From: Candidatus Brocadiales bacterium
GTDB lineage: Bacteria > Planctomycetota > Brocadiia > Brocadiales > Bathyanammoxibiaceae
Assembly (NCBI GenBank): GCA_030586765.1
Contig: JAUQZZ010000003.1
Coordinates: forward strand, 1-31,825
DNA length: 31,825 nucleotides
Direction: 5' to 3'
A program made the translations under genes and the position numbers. The notes under the pieces are model-generated. The model saw nothing but the letters and a program-made list of their open reading frames with translations, searched no databases and had not been told where the DNA came from. Positions 14,922-23,026 of this stretch are shown piece after piece. The stretch's first letter is position 1. The number at the start of each line of letters is the position of its first letter.

Positions 14922-16538
14922 ATGGAAAGAATATCAGAGTTAAGAAGATACCTTGTAAGCCTTAATACGCGGCACCTTCCCCATATCGATACGGACGTGC
15001 TGGTTATCGGCAGTGGGGTGGCAGGGCTCTTGTCTGCAGTGGAGGCGGCCAGGGGTGGTCGGGTGCTAATAGTTTCTAAGGACAAGCTCGGGGAGAGCAA
15101 TACTATGCATGCCCAAGGGGGCATAGCAGCAGTGTTTGATACATCGGACAGCTTTGAGGAACATATAAAGGATACCCTAGAGGCAGGTCAGGGACTCTGC
15201 AATCCCAAAGTAGTAGAAGAGGTAATAAGAGAGGGACCAAGGAGGATTAGATGGCTTATGGAGCTGGGTACATCTTTTGACCACGAGGATGGGCATCTAG
15301 CCTTGACTAGGGAAGGTGGTCATAGTCACGCCAGGGTCATTCATGGCAAAGGCGACTCCACAGGAATGGTGGTGGAGGAGGCGTTGTTAGAGATAGTCAA
15401 GAGGAATTCCAGGATAAGCACCTTAGACCACTCCTTTGCCATAGACCTCCTGGCGGTGGAGGGGGCTTGTCGTGGTGCCCTTCTCTGGCACAGGCACAAA
15501 GGCAAGATAGTGGTATGGGCCAAGGAGACCATCCTGGCTACAGGTGGTTGTGGCCAACTCTATCGGGAGACCACCAATTCTCCTGTAGCTACTGGTGATG
15601 GCATAGCTATGGCCTACAGGGTGGGTGCGGTACTTGAGGATTTGGAGTTTGTGCAGTTTCATCCCACTACCCTTTATATTGCAGGGGCAGCCAGGGCCCT
15701 GATATCAGAGGCTGTTCGTGGAGAGGGGGGCATCTTGAGGAACAAAAAGGGGGAGCGCTTTATGCAAAGGTATCACCCCATGGCAGAACTCGCCCCAAGG
15801 GACATAGTCAGCCGAAGTGTACTCCACGAGATGCGGTCCACAGACTATACCCATGTGTACCTAGACGTGAGGCATATACCTAGAGAGAGGCTAATAGTAC
15901 GTTTTCCAAAGATATGGTCCATATGTGCCTCCTTTCACATAGATATATCCAGGGAGATGATACCTGTTAGGCCTAGTGCCCATTACATGATTGGAGGAAT
16001 AAAGGTAGGTGGCAGGGCCCATACTAATATCAGGCATCTTTATGCCTGTGGCGAGGCGGCCTCTACAGGACTTCACGGCGCCAACCGCCTTGGTAGTAAT
16101 TCCCTACTAGAGTGCCTTGTTTATGGCCATAGGGCTGGCAGGGAGGCTGCCGCTGGACTAAAGAAGACTAAAAGCAGGGCCCATGCTTATCCCATGGAGA
16201 TAGAGCTTGAGGTGGAAAAACTTAAAGGATTAGACCTGGAAGACATAAGGGAGTCCCTCAAAAGCCTTATGTGGAGGGATGTAGGAGTGGAAAGGGATAG
16301 AGAACACCTCAAGGATGCGGGAGAAAAGTTGGCTCAGTGGTCAGAATACGTTCTAAGCAAGGAATTTCACTCACCCCAGGGTTGGGAGCTACAGAATATG
16401 CTTACCCTAGCTAAGCTTATTACATTATCTGCCTTAGAGAGGGAGGAAACCAGGGGGGTTCACTACCGCAGCGATTTTACCAGCCGGGATGATACCCATT
16501 GGAAGAGGCATATCACCCTTCAGAATGCAAGGCCTTAG
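14922..16538 (+). CDS. nadB: L-aspartate oxidase
   Basis: The first enzyme of de novo NAD synthesis oxidises L-aspartate to iminoaspartate for NadA. The 538-residue product begins with RRYLVSLNTRHLP, then TDVLVIGSGVAGL (FAD site about 26-36). MHAQGGIAAVF, HEDGHLALTREGGHSHARVIH, QFHPTTLY, RDIVSRSV, HYMIGGIKV and GLHGANRLGSNSLLEC follow; these are family signatures and separate it from succinate dehydrogenase/fumarate reductase flavoproteins because of the soluble, stand-alone context. ATG 14922 is chosen over TTG 14883 because of the promoter position. nadA and nadC are not in the window. Its stop lies 4 bp from the convergent fabF stop. In anaerobes fumarate can replace oxygen as acceptor. 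Confidence 0.95.
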   Translation: MERISELRRYLVSLNTRHLPHIDTDVLVIGSGVAGLLSAVEAARGGRVLIVSKDKLGESNTMHAQGGIAAVFDTSDSFEEHIKDTLEAGQGLCNPKVVEEVIREGPRRIRWLMELGTSFDHEDGHLALTREGGHSHARVIHGKGDSTGMVVEEALLEIVKRNSRISTLDHSFAIDLLAVEGACRGALLWHRHKGKIVVWAKETILATGGCGQLYRETTNSPVATGDGIAMAYRVGAVLEDLEFVQFHPTTLYIAGAARALISEAVRGEGGILRNKKGERFMQRYHPMAELAPRDIVSRSVLHEMRSTDYTHVYLDVRHIPRERLIVRFPKIWSICASFHIDISREMIPVRPSAHYMIGGIKVGGRAHTNIRHLYACGEAASTGLHGANRLGSNSLLECLVYGHRAGREAAAGLKKTKSRAHAYPMEIELEVEKLKGLDLEDIRESLKSLMWRDVGVERDREHLKDAGEKLAQWSEYVLSKEFHSPQGWELQNMLTLAKLITLSALEREETRGVHYRSDFTSRDDTHWKRHITLQNARP

Positions 16539-16542
16539 ATTA

Positions 16543-17790
16543 TCATCCCTTATATCTACCTATTATAAGGGTGACGTTATGTCCACCGAAGCCAAAGGAG
16601 TTGGACATGGCAATATCCACTTTTACCTCCCTGGCCTTATTGGGGACAAAGTCTAGTCCACAGCAGGCAGGGTCTGGATTTTCGTAGTTTATGGTGGGGG
16701 GAATGACGTTTTCCTGGATGGCCAGGGCGCAGATGGCCAGTTCCACCCCTCCTGCGGCTCCCAGGAGATGTCCCATCATGGATTTTGTGGAGCTTATTGG
16801 TATCTTTTGGGCATAGGGACCAAAGACGGTGCTAATGGCTTTTGCCTCTATTTCGTCCCCCAAAGGGGTAGAAGTGGCATGGGCATTGATATAAGAGACA
16901 TTCTCTGGTGGGCACTGGGCATCGTGAAGGGCAGCACTCATGGAGGCAGCTGCCCCCTTTCCACTAGGTTCAGGGGCGGCCATGTGACAGCCATCGGCAC
17001 CCAGGCCGTAGCCTAACATTTCTGCGTATATGAAAGCATCCCTCTTCCTGGCGTGTTCCAGCTCCTCGAGGACTATCACCCCGGCCCCTTCGGCCAGGAC
17101 AAAACCATCCCTATCCCTGTCAAAGGGTCTTGAGGCCTTCTCCGGGTGGCTGTTTCTTGTGGAGAGGGCCTTCATGGAGCGGAAGGCCGCAACACCCAGG
17201 GGTGTTATAACAGCCTCACTTCCTCCCGCAATAACCACGTCTGCCTCCCCTCTCTGTATGAGCCTGAAGGCCTCTCCCAGGGCGTGGGCAGCGGTAGCGC
17301 AGGCGCTTACAACTCCTAGGTTAGGTCCATGCAGGCCGTAGTAAATGGCCACCTGGGCAGAGGCGGCATTAATCATCAGCTTTGTGATCATGAAGGGGGA
17401 GATTTTTGAGGGGCCACGTTCAAGGAGTATCCTGTGTTGGGCCTCTAGCTCCTGGAGGCCACCCATCCCTGAGCCAATGATGACTCCCACCTTGGTAGGG
17501 TCTTCCCTAGCCATGTCAAGGCTAGAGTCCTCCACTGCGATCCTGGAGGCAACAGAGGCAAACTGTGCAAAAGGGTCTAATCTGCGGGTCTGTTTTTGGT
17601 CGAACCAGAGGCTGGTATCAAAGCCTTGTATCTCGCCAGCAAAATGCACATCGTACTTGCTGGTGTCAAAGCCTGTAATCTTCTTTATACCGCTTTTTCC
17701 CTCACAGAGGGCAGACCAAAGGGTTTTCTTGTCGTGACCTAAGGGGGTAACAGTACCTAGACCAGTTATTACTACCCTTTGCCCCCGCAT
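16543..17790 (-). CDS. fabF: 3-oxoacyl-[acyl-carrier-protein] synthase II
   Basis: This elongating condensing enzyme has 415 residues, the usual length. The Cys-His-His triad is Cys164 (VSACATAAH), His304 (INAHATSTPLGD) and His341 (MMGHLLGAAGG), and a GFGGHN segment is near the C-terminus. It condenses malonyl-ACP with acyl-ACP in the cytosol. It is the last gene of the fatty-acid operon, and its ATG lies inside the end of acpP (19-nt overlap), so the two are translationally coupled. The 3' end holds an 8-bp inverted repeat (16547-16571). Confidence 0.98.
   Translation of the reverse strand: MRGQRVVITGLGTVTPLGHDKKTLWSALCEGKSGIKKITGFDTSKYDVHFAGEIQGFDTSLWFDQKQTRRLDPFAQFASVASRIAVEDSSLDMAREDPTKVGVIIGSGMGGLQELEAQHRILLERGPSKISPFMITKLMINAASAQVAIYYGLHGPNLGVVSACATAAHALGEAFRLIQRGEADVVIAGGSEAVITPLGVAAFRSMKALSTRNSHPEKASRPFDRDRDGFVLAEGAGVIVLEELEHARKRDAFIYAEMLGYGLGADGCHMAAPEPSGKGAAASMSAALHDAQCPPENVSYINAHATSTPLGDEIEAKAISTVFGPYAQKIPISSTKSMMGHLLGAAGGVELAICALAIQENVIPPTINYENPDPACCGLDFVPNKAREVKVDIAMSNSFGFGGHNVTLIIGRYKG
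16547..16571. repeat. 8-bp inverted repeat at the nadB/fabF convergent junction
   Basis: CCCTTATA (16547-16554) and TATAAGGG (16564-16571) form a perfect stem with a 9-nt loop, inside the last codons of fabF and just past the nadB stop. There is no T-run on either side, so it is at best a weak or factor-assisted terminator. Confidence 0.4.
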
Positions 17791-18026
17791 TTAGCTAAGC
17801 GCTCCTCAATGTAGCTGACAGCATTCCCCACGGTCTGTATCTTCTCTGCATCCTCATCGGGAATATTCATGTCGAAGGCATCCTCGAACTCCATGACCAG
17901 TTCTACTGTGTCTAGGGAGTCGGCCCCCAGGTCGTTGATGAAGGATGTCTGGGGGGTAATCTGCGAGGCACTTACCCCCATCTGCTTGCTCACCAGCTCA
18001 ACAACTCTTTCTTGAACGGACGGCAC
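17772..18026 (-). CDS. acpP: Acyl carrier protein
   Basis: The 84-residue acidic protein is the phosphopantetheine carrier of growing acyl chains. The attachment serine is Ser37 in the GADSLDTVELVM motif, and helix III contains IPDEDAEKIQTVG. The start is GTG at 18026, with AAGGAGG about 8 nt upstream, which decides the start. It stands 92 bp after fabG, the largest gap inside the operon, as is usual for the highly expressed acpP, and overlaps fabF. Confidence 0.98.
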   Translation of the reverse strand: MPSVQERVVELVSKQMGVSASQITPQTSFINDLGADSLDTVELVMEFEDAFDMNIPDEDAEKIQTVGNAVSYIEERLAKCGGKG

Positions 18027-18118
18027 GCCAGGTTCCTCCTTAAAACAAAATCCTCTATAAGGGAAAGTAGTCTATAAAGGACACTAATATAATAGAAGCA
18101 AGGTTACATGTCAAGGTG

Positions 18119-18862
18119 CTACATCGCCAGTCCCCCATCAACATGGAGGACATGTCCCGTGATGTAGTCAGAATCGGGACTAGCTAGAAAGAGTACAGCC
18201 CTAGCCACCTCTTGGGGCAAGCCAAATCTTCCTAAGGGTATCTGTGGTAGGAGCGTCTCTTTTGTCTCTTCCTTTAGTTTACTAGTCATATCTGTGGTGA
18301 TAAAACCTGGGGCAATAGCATTGACCTGGATGCCCCGGGGGGCGAGTTCCTTAGCCACAGATTTTGTCAGCCCTATGATACCCGCTTTAGAGGCTGCGTA
18401 GTTTGACTGCCCTTTATTGCCAACCACCCCGGCAACGGAGGCAATATTTATTATCTTTCCTGACCTTTGTTTAATCATGTACCTGGAAACTATCTTAATG
18501 CCGAAGAAGGCCCCTTTCAAGTTTGTGTCCATGACCTGGTCCCATTCTTCCTCGGTCATCCTTATTATCAGATTATCTCTTGTAATGCCAGCGTTGTTAA
18601 CGAGGATGTCTATACGTCCAAGTCTTCCATAGATGTCCTCCACGACGGCTTCCAGTTCTTGAAACTTAGAGACATCAACTTTATAGGCCAGGGCCTCCCC
18701 CCCTTTTTTTCTGGCCTCTTCTGCCGTTTGTTTCACCAGTTCTTCATTACGGGCGAGACAAGCCGTCTTTGCTCCGGCCTCTGCCAGGGCCAGAGCGGTG
18801 TCTTTTCCTATCCCCCTAGAGGCACCTGTTACAATGGCTACTTTACTATCTAATAGAGGCAT
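18119..18862 (-). CDS. fabG: 3-oxoacyl-[acyl-carrier-protein] reductase
   Basis: The 247-residue short-chain dehydrogenase performs the NADPH-dependent reduction of 3-oxoacyl-ACP. The cofactor site is TGASRGIG (12-19), NNAG is at 89-92 and the catalytic tetrad is Asn114, Ser142, Tyr155 and Lys159 (YAASK). The C-terminus YITGHVLHVDGGLAM is typical of FabG. Placement between fabD and acpP makes the assignment to fatty-acid synthesis firm, in contrast to the second SDR at 27442. The ATG lies 17 nt inside the end of fabD. Confidence 0.97.
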   Translation of the reverse strand: MPLLDSKVAIVTGASRGIGKDTALALAEAGAKTACLARNEELVKQTAEEARKKGGEALAYKVDVSKFQELEAVVEDIYGRLGRIDILVNNAGITRDNLIIRMTEEEWDQVMDTNLKGAFFGIKIVSRYMIKQRSGKIINIASVAGVVGNKGQSNYAASKAGIIGLTKSVAKELAPRGIQVNAIAPGFITTDMTSKLKEETKETLLPQIPLGRFGLPQEVARAVLFLASPDSDYITGHVLHVDGGLAM

Positions 18863-19802
18863 TAGTCTGGCTTAGAACAGCCTCTAAGGTGCCCACAGTT
18901 TCTATGTTTCTTGTTGTCCTACTTGGGTCTATCCTATGAAGTAGTCCTGAGAGTACCTTCCCTGGCCCAACTTCATAAAACTCCTCCACCCCGTCCTTGA
19001 GGAGGTTTTCCATCGATTCAGTCCAGCGTACAGGACTGGTAAGTTGGGCAAGGAGGACATTCCTTATTTCTTCAGGTTCACTAACATATCGGGCTGTCAC
19101 ATTAGAGACCACGGGGACTGTGCTCTTATAGAATCTTGTCTTTAGGAGTTGGGGAGCCATTTTTACTTGGGCAGAGGTCATAAGGGGAGAGTGAAAGGCC
19201 CCACTTACTTTCAGGGGCATAACTGCCTTGGCCCCTCTTTTTTTTGCCAAGATTGCTGCCGCATCTATGGCCGCCTTTTCTCCAGAGATGACCACCTGGC
19301 CTGGGCAGTTATAGTTGGCAGTGCACAAGACACCGTACGCGGTGGCTTCTGCACAGACGGCCGCTACCTCTTTATCCTTTAGCCCTATGACAGAAACCAT
19401 GCCCCCAGGAACCTCCTCCGAGGCCTCCTGCATAAATTTGCCCCTCTTATAGACGAGTTCCACAGCATCCTCAAAGGCCAGGGCACCAGCAAAGACCAGT
19501 GCTGTGTATTCCCCAAGGCTGAGTCCTGCAGCGGCATGACACTCCAGGGCATCTTCACCTTTTAATGCCTTAAAGACCTCCAGGATGGCGATACTGGTTA
19601 CCAGTATGGCGGGTTGAGAGTAAAGGGTCTTATCCAGTTCTTGCTCTTTACCGTGAAAACAAACTTCGGCCAGGTCGAAACCCAAGACCTCGTTGGCCCT
19701 GCGGTAGATATTTCTAGCCTCTTGATACTGCTGGTGGAAATCTTTCCCCATGCCTACGCGGTGGGCACCCTGGCCAGGGAAGAGGAAGGCCCTCCTATTC
19801 AT
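18846..19802 (-). CDS. fabD: Malonyl-CoA:ACP transacylase
   Basis: The 318-residue enzyme loads malonyl groups onto ACP. The oxyanion-hole motif FPGQGAH is at 8-14, the nucleophile is Ser95 in GLSLGEY and the catalytic His is His204 in SGAFHSPLM. Length and motifs are standard for the family. The gene starts 3 nt after the fabH stop and overlaps fabG by 17 nt. Confidence 0.97.
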   Translation of the reverse strand: MNRRAFLFPGQGAHRVGMGKDFHQQYQEARNIYRRANEVLGFDLAEVCFHGKEQELDKTLYSQPAILVTSIAILEVFKALKGEDALECHAAAGLSLGEYTALVFAGALAFEDAVELVYKRGKFMQEASEEVPGGMVSVIGLKDKEVAAVCAEATAYGVLCTANYNCPGQVVISGEKAAIDAAAILAKKRGAKAVMPLKVSGAFHSPLMTSAQVKMAPQLLKTRFYKSTVPVVSNVTARYVSEPEEIRNVLLAQLTSPVRWTESMENLLKDGVEEFYEVGPGKVLSGLLHRIDPSRTTRNIETVGTLEAVLSQTNASIR

Positions 19803-19805
19803 TAC

Positions 19806-20798
19806 TTACCACCTTACTATGGAGGAACTCCAGGTCAACCCTCCTCCAAAGGCAGCAAGGAGGACTAGGTCTCCTGGCTTCAGTCTTCCTTCTTTCTTTG
19901 CCTCGTCTAGGGCTATGGGTATGGAGGCTGAGGAGGTATTCCCGTACTTTTCGATATTGTGGAAGATTTTTTCCCGCGGAATTTTGAGGCGCTCCATGGT
20001 GGCCTCAATGATGCGGAAGTTGCTCTGGTGCAGGATGAAGAGGCTTATATCATCTATAGTGAGGTTTGAAGAGGTTACAGTCTTGGTGATGAGTTCTGTC
20101 AGGTTAGTTATGGCCAGCTTGAATACCTCCCTTCCACGGAACTTTATATAGTGGAGGCGTTCCTGAAGGGTTTTTGTGGAGGGAGGCATTTTTGAGCCTC
20201 CTGCTGGTAAACTCAGCACATCCGTATGATTGCCATCTGCCCCCAAGAAGGTGGAGAGGATGTGCGAGCGCTTATTACCTCTTTGTAGTACAGTAGCGCC
20301 GGCCCCGTCGCCAAAGAGTATGCAGGTAGTTCTGTCCGTGTAGTCTGTTACCTTGGAAAGGCATTCGGCACCTATTACCAGTACGGTGTTCATTGCCCCT
20401 GAGTTTATGTAGTTCTGGCCTATAGAGAGGGCGTATATAAACCCTGCGCAAGCGGCCAATACATCAAAGGCCCCGGCCTTCTTTGCCCCTATCTTCTTTT
20501 GGACGTAGCAGGAGGTGGAAGGGAATAGGCTGTCAGGAGTAATAGTAGAGGTGATAATCAGGTCTACGTCTTTTGGGGATACATTGGCATCTTCCAAGGC
20601 TTTAGTTGCTGCGATGGCGGCCAAGTCTGAGGTGGCCACCCCGTCTTCTACGATGCGGCGTTCTTTTATGCCTGTACGCTTTATAATCCATTCACTACTG
20701 GTGTCCACCATCCTTTCAAGGTCATAATTGGTCAGCCTCTTGGCTGGAAGGAAAGCGCCTGTTCCTGTAATAGCAGCTCTATTATTATTTTCTTTCAT
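19806..20798 (-). CDS. fabH: 3-oxoacyl-[acyl-carrier-protein] synthase III
   Basis: This initiating condensing enzyme joins an acyl-CoA starter to malonyl-ACP. The protein has 330 residues with triad Cys117 (LAACAGF), His257 (ILHQSN) and Asn287 (GNTSSAS). The C-terminus GGGLTWSS is typical. AAGGAG lies 5 nt before the ATG. It lies 30 bp after plsX. Confidence 0.97.
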   Translation of the reverse strand: MKENNNRAAITGTGAFLPAKRLTNYDLERMVDTSSEWIIKRTGIKERRIVEDGVATSDLAAIAATKALEDANVSPKDVDLIITSTITPDSLFPSTSCYVQKKIGAKKAGAFDVLAACAGFIYALSIGQNYINSGAMNTVLVIGAECLSKVTDYTDRTTCILFGDGAGATVLQRGNKRSHILSTFLGADGNHTDVLSLPAGGSKMPPSTKTLQERLHYIKFRGREVFKLAITNLTELITKTVTSSNLTIDDISLFILHQSNFRIIEATMERLKIPREKIFHNIEKYGNTSSASIPIALDEAKKEGRLKPGDLVLLAAFGGGLTWSSSIVRW

Positions 20799-20828
20799 AA
20801 CGCTCCTTGTAACTGGAACCTTGAGTGC

Positions 20829-21872
20829 TTAGTTGACTTCCTTGGCTACAGAGTATTCCACAACGGCGCCTTGAGGAAGACCACAAGCTTCTAATTCTGA
20901 GGTGATGTGGCTATTCACATGGTGTTTGCCGAATTCCAGGGCCTCTCTTATGGCGTTTTGTATGGCCTTTGCGTCAGACCTACCGTGGGAGATGATGCAG
21001 ATGCCATCTACACCCAGGAGGGGTACTCCTCCATACTCAGAATAATCCATCCTATTCCATAGTCTCCGGAGTGCAGGTCTGAGGAGCTTTAGCCCTAACC
21101 TGGTCCGGAGGCCCTTAGAGGCCTCTATCTCTATGGCGGCCACTAGGTTTTCCGCTAGACCTTCGGCAAACTTGATGAGGACATTGCCCACGAAACCTTC
21201 ACACACGACTATGTCGAACTTGCCCTCGAAGATGTCTAGACCTTCGGAGTTACCCACAAAGTCCAGGGGGGAGCTATTCAATAGATTATAGACCTGCTTA
21301 ACAAGGTCATTCCCTTTGCTATCTTCCTGGCCTATATTCAGGAGCCCTATTCTGGGCTCTTTGACTCCAAGGAGGTACTTAGTATAGACCGAGCTCATCA
21401 CCGCATACTGCAATAAATGGATAGGCTTGCATTTTAAGTTAGCCCCTACGTCCACCACTACGCACCTGCCGTGACGCGTTGGGATGGTGGCGGCAATACA
21501 GGGCCTTTTGACCCCTTTGAGCATCTTTAGATACATGGTACTAGCAGCCACAGTAGCACCGGTATTACCAGCGCTTACCAGGGCCTCTGCCTCTCCACTG
21601 GCTACTAGTTCTACGGACTTGGTGATAGAGGAGTTTCCCTTCTTTCTTAGGGCTGCTACCCCAGGCTCGTCCATTCCTACCACCTGTGCGGCATGCCTGA
21701 TGAATATATTATTTGGACGAGGCGAATAGTTCCTAAGGAGTTCACCAATTTCTTTTTCATTACCAACTAAGATTATCTCAGCAGTCTTAAATTTATTTGC
21801 TGCCTGCACTGCTCCCTTAACGATCTCCATGGGTGCACGGTCTCCACCCATGGCATCAACAGCTATTCTCAT
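20829..21872 (-). CDS. plsX: Phosphate acyltransferase (acyl-ACP:phosphate)
   Basis: The 347-residue protein converts acyl-ACP to acyl-phosphate, the donor for PlsY in phospholipid synthesis. Recognised segments are the opening MRIAVDAMGGDRAP, SGNTGA near 100, LLNIGQEDSKGND and VCEGFVGNV, and the C-terminal LLGVDGICIISHGRSDAKAI. It starts 1 nt after the rpmF stop, the widespread rpmF-plsX-fab order that ties ribosome and membrane supply. Confidence 0.97.
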   Translation of the reverse strand: MRIAVDAMGGDRAPMEIVKGAVQAANKFKTAEIILVGNEKEIGELLRNYSPRPNNIFIRHAAQVVGMDEPGVAALRKKGNSSITKSVELVASGEAEALVSAGNTGATVAASTMYLKMLKGVKRPCIAATIPTRHGRCVVVDVGANLKCKPIHLLQYAVMSSVYTKYLLGVKEPRIGLLNIGQEDSKGNDLVKQVYNLLNSSPLDFVGNSEGLDIFEGKFDIVVCEGFVGNVLIKFAEGLAENLVAAIEIEASKGLRTRLGLKLLRPALRRLWNRMDYSEYGGVPLLGVDGICIISHGRSDAKAIQNAIREALEFGKHHVNSHITSELEACGLPQGAVVEYSVAKEVN

Positions 21873-21873
21873 C

Positions 21874-22104
21874 TCAGACCCTTTCTACAGCGACCATCTG
21901 CCTCCCACGATAGTAGCCACAGTTGTGGCATATAGAGTGGGATAACTTTACGTGCTTACAGTGTGGACAGATAAAACGTTTGGAAAGATTGCCAGAACTT
22001 CTCTGTATAATATGAAAGCTTGGGATATTAGGGGGCTCAAGGCTGTCATGAGCGCGCCTTTTTCCTGTTCTAGAATTAGAGTGTCTTCTTTTGGGATTGG
22101 GCAT
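21874..22104 (-). CDS. rpmF: Large ribosomal subunit protein bL32
   Basis: The 76-residue basic protein begins MPNPKRRHSNSRTGKRRAHD, the bL32 signature (usually AVPK/NPKRRxS). It keeps the zinc ribbon CPHC...CHNC with Cys in all four positions. It is slightly longer than the common 57-60 residues. ATG 22104 is chosen because AAGGAG lies 7 nt upstream; an earlier in-frame start at 22155 would add an unrelated hydrophobic stretch and cover the leader hairpin. It heads the fatty-acid operon. Confidence 0.95.
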   Translation of the reverse strand: MPNPKRRHSNSRTGKRRAHDSLEPPNIPSFHIIQRSSGNLSKRFICPHCKHVKLSHSICHNCGYYRGRQMVAVERV

Positions 22105-22134
22105 TACAAACTCCTTAAAGATTAAAGCACTAAA

Positions 22135-22183
22135 GGGAAGAAAAAGGAAGAGCAAGAGACATTTTTACTTCCTTCTCCTTCCC
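22135..22183 (-). promoter_or_regulatory. 16-bp hairpin in the rpmF-plsX-fab leader, possible attenuator
   Basis: On the minus-strand RNA GGGAAGGAGAAGGAAG (22183-22168) pairs fully with CUUCCUUUUUCUUCCC (22150-22135), with two G-U pairs and a 17-nt loop. It lies about 50 nt after the predicted start at 22236 and is followed by a U-rich stretch before the rpmF ribosome-binding site. An attenuator or protein-binding leader is inferred; the pairing itself is seen directly. Confidence 0.55.
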
Positions 22184-22242
22184 TAATGTTATTCCATTAT
22201 AATTATTATACTTACGTATTTCAACCCCCCACAGGACGGCGT

Positions 22243-22271
22243 ATTCTATTGCCCCTTGGTTTTTTTGTCAA
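22243..22271 (-). promoter_or_regulatory. Sigma70-like promoter of the rpmF-plsX-fab operon
   Basis: On the minus strand TTGACA (22271-22266), a 17-bp spacer and TAGAAT (22248-22243). The predicted start near 22236 leaves a leader of about 130 nt. The -35 box lies in the 13-mer TTGTCAAGGGAAA and within a CCCTTG/CAAGGG repeat (22253-22274). Confidence 0.7.
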
Positions 22272-22276
22272 GGGAA

Positions 22277-22316
22277 ATCTAACTATTATTTTCCTGATAG
22301 AGGATACTAGTTAGAT
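22277..22316. repeat. 9-bp inverted repeat between the DUF2284 gene and the rpmF promoter
   Basis: ATCTAACTA (22277-22285) and TAGTTAGAT (22308-22316) pair perfectly around a 22-nt interval that contains a smaller CCT/AGG stem. It is 31 bp past the DUF2284 stop and a few bases upstream of the rpmF -35 box. No proper U-run follows, so it may be a weak terminator or an operator. Confidence 0.4.
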
Positions 22317-22346
22317 GAGCTCCCACAGTTCTTTTCCACCGGTTGC

Positions 22347-22865
22347 TTATTTCAGGAGGATGAGCCCAAAGTACTTCACGTATTCGCCCTTCCTTTCTAG
22401 GAAGTTGACCTCAAGGCCATTATTTCTTACGGTTTGGAAGACATCTATTCCGCAGGCCTCCATAGATGGCCTGGCCTTATAAGGCAGTAGGCAGGGCCCT
22501 TCTTCTGGACACTTAGTACACAAGGGGCAGGGCCCAGCCCCCAGGGCAAGGGCCTTATGGTATCCACCAATATTGGCCTCCAGCTCCAGTTTTAGAAGCA
22601 TTTCCTTAAAATCCTTCCCTGGTGGCTGGCCTTCCACTAGGAGGCTATACTTGTAGTAGCCCAGTATCTCTTTGGTCTCTTTATAGTGCGGGGCGAAAGG
22701 TGGACAGGTCTTGGACCTGCCATAATGTGGACATCCGAAACGACATTTAAGTTGTACCCAGGGCTCCACCACTACACTATCAATAGGTATTATCTTTGCC
22801 TCGGTGGCCCCCAGGCGTATTGCCTCATCACACAGAACGCTTATCGGCTCTATTTTTGTCCTCAC
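22347..22865 (-). CDS. DUF2284 predicted metal-binding protein
   Basis: The 172-residue cysteine-rich protein matches DUF2284. The central segment is CRFGCPHYGRSKTCPPFAPHYKET, and a second cluster is CPLCTKCPEEGPCLLPYKARPSMEACGIDV. About ten Cys residues suggest iron-sulfur or zinc binding; no reaction is known to me. The start appears to be GTG at 22865 with a weak GAGAGA upstream. It is read divergently from lpxD. TTGACA at 22944-22939 could be its -35 box, but the matching -10 (TATCTG) is poor. Confidence 0.85.
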   Translation of the reverse strand: MRTKIEPISVLCDEAIRLGATEAKIIPIDSVVVEPWVQLKCRFGCPHYGRSKTCPPFAPHYKETKEILGYYKYSLLVEGQPPGKDFKEMLLKLELEANIGGYHKALALGAGPCPLCTKCPEEGPCLLPYKARPSMEACGIDVFQTVRNNGLEVNFLERKGEYVKYFGLILLK

Positions 22866-22956
22866 TTTATTCTCTCTTTCAAAAGGGGCTGTATCTAGCG
22901 AGTAGATTAACTAATCAGATACCAACAACAGAACATGCTGTCAACTAAAATTGGGT

Positions 22957-22985
22957 TTGACCCCTGCTAGGTGGTGTGATAGTAT
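22957..22985 (+). promoter_or_regulatory. Sigma70-like promoter of lpxD
   Basis: TTGACC (22957-22962), a 17-bp spacer and TAGTAT (22980-22985). The predicted start near 22992 gives a 35-nt leader to lpxD with GGAGG before the ATG. Confidence 0.6.
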
Positions 22986-23026
22986 TGGTCCTAAATTGTT
23001 AGGTCCAGGGTTATTAGGAGGCCGAC

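Noticed and set aside
22105..22155. Upstream in-frame start for rpmF at 22155
   Set aside because: It would add a hydrophobic stretch foreign to bL32 and run through the leader hairpin; ATG 22104 has AAGGAG at the right distance.
22916..22944. Promoter of the DUF2284 gene (TTGACA with TATCTG)
   Set aside because: The -35 box is perfect, but the -10 lacks the conserved final T and has only three matches; kept as a remark only.
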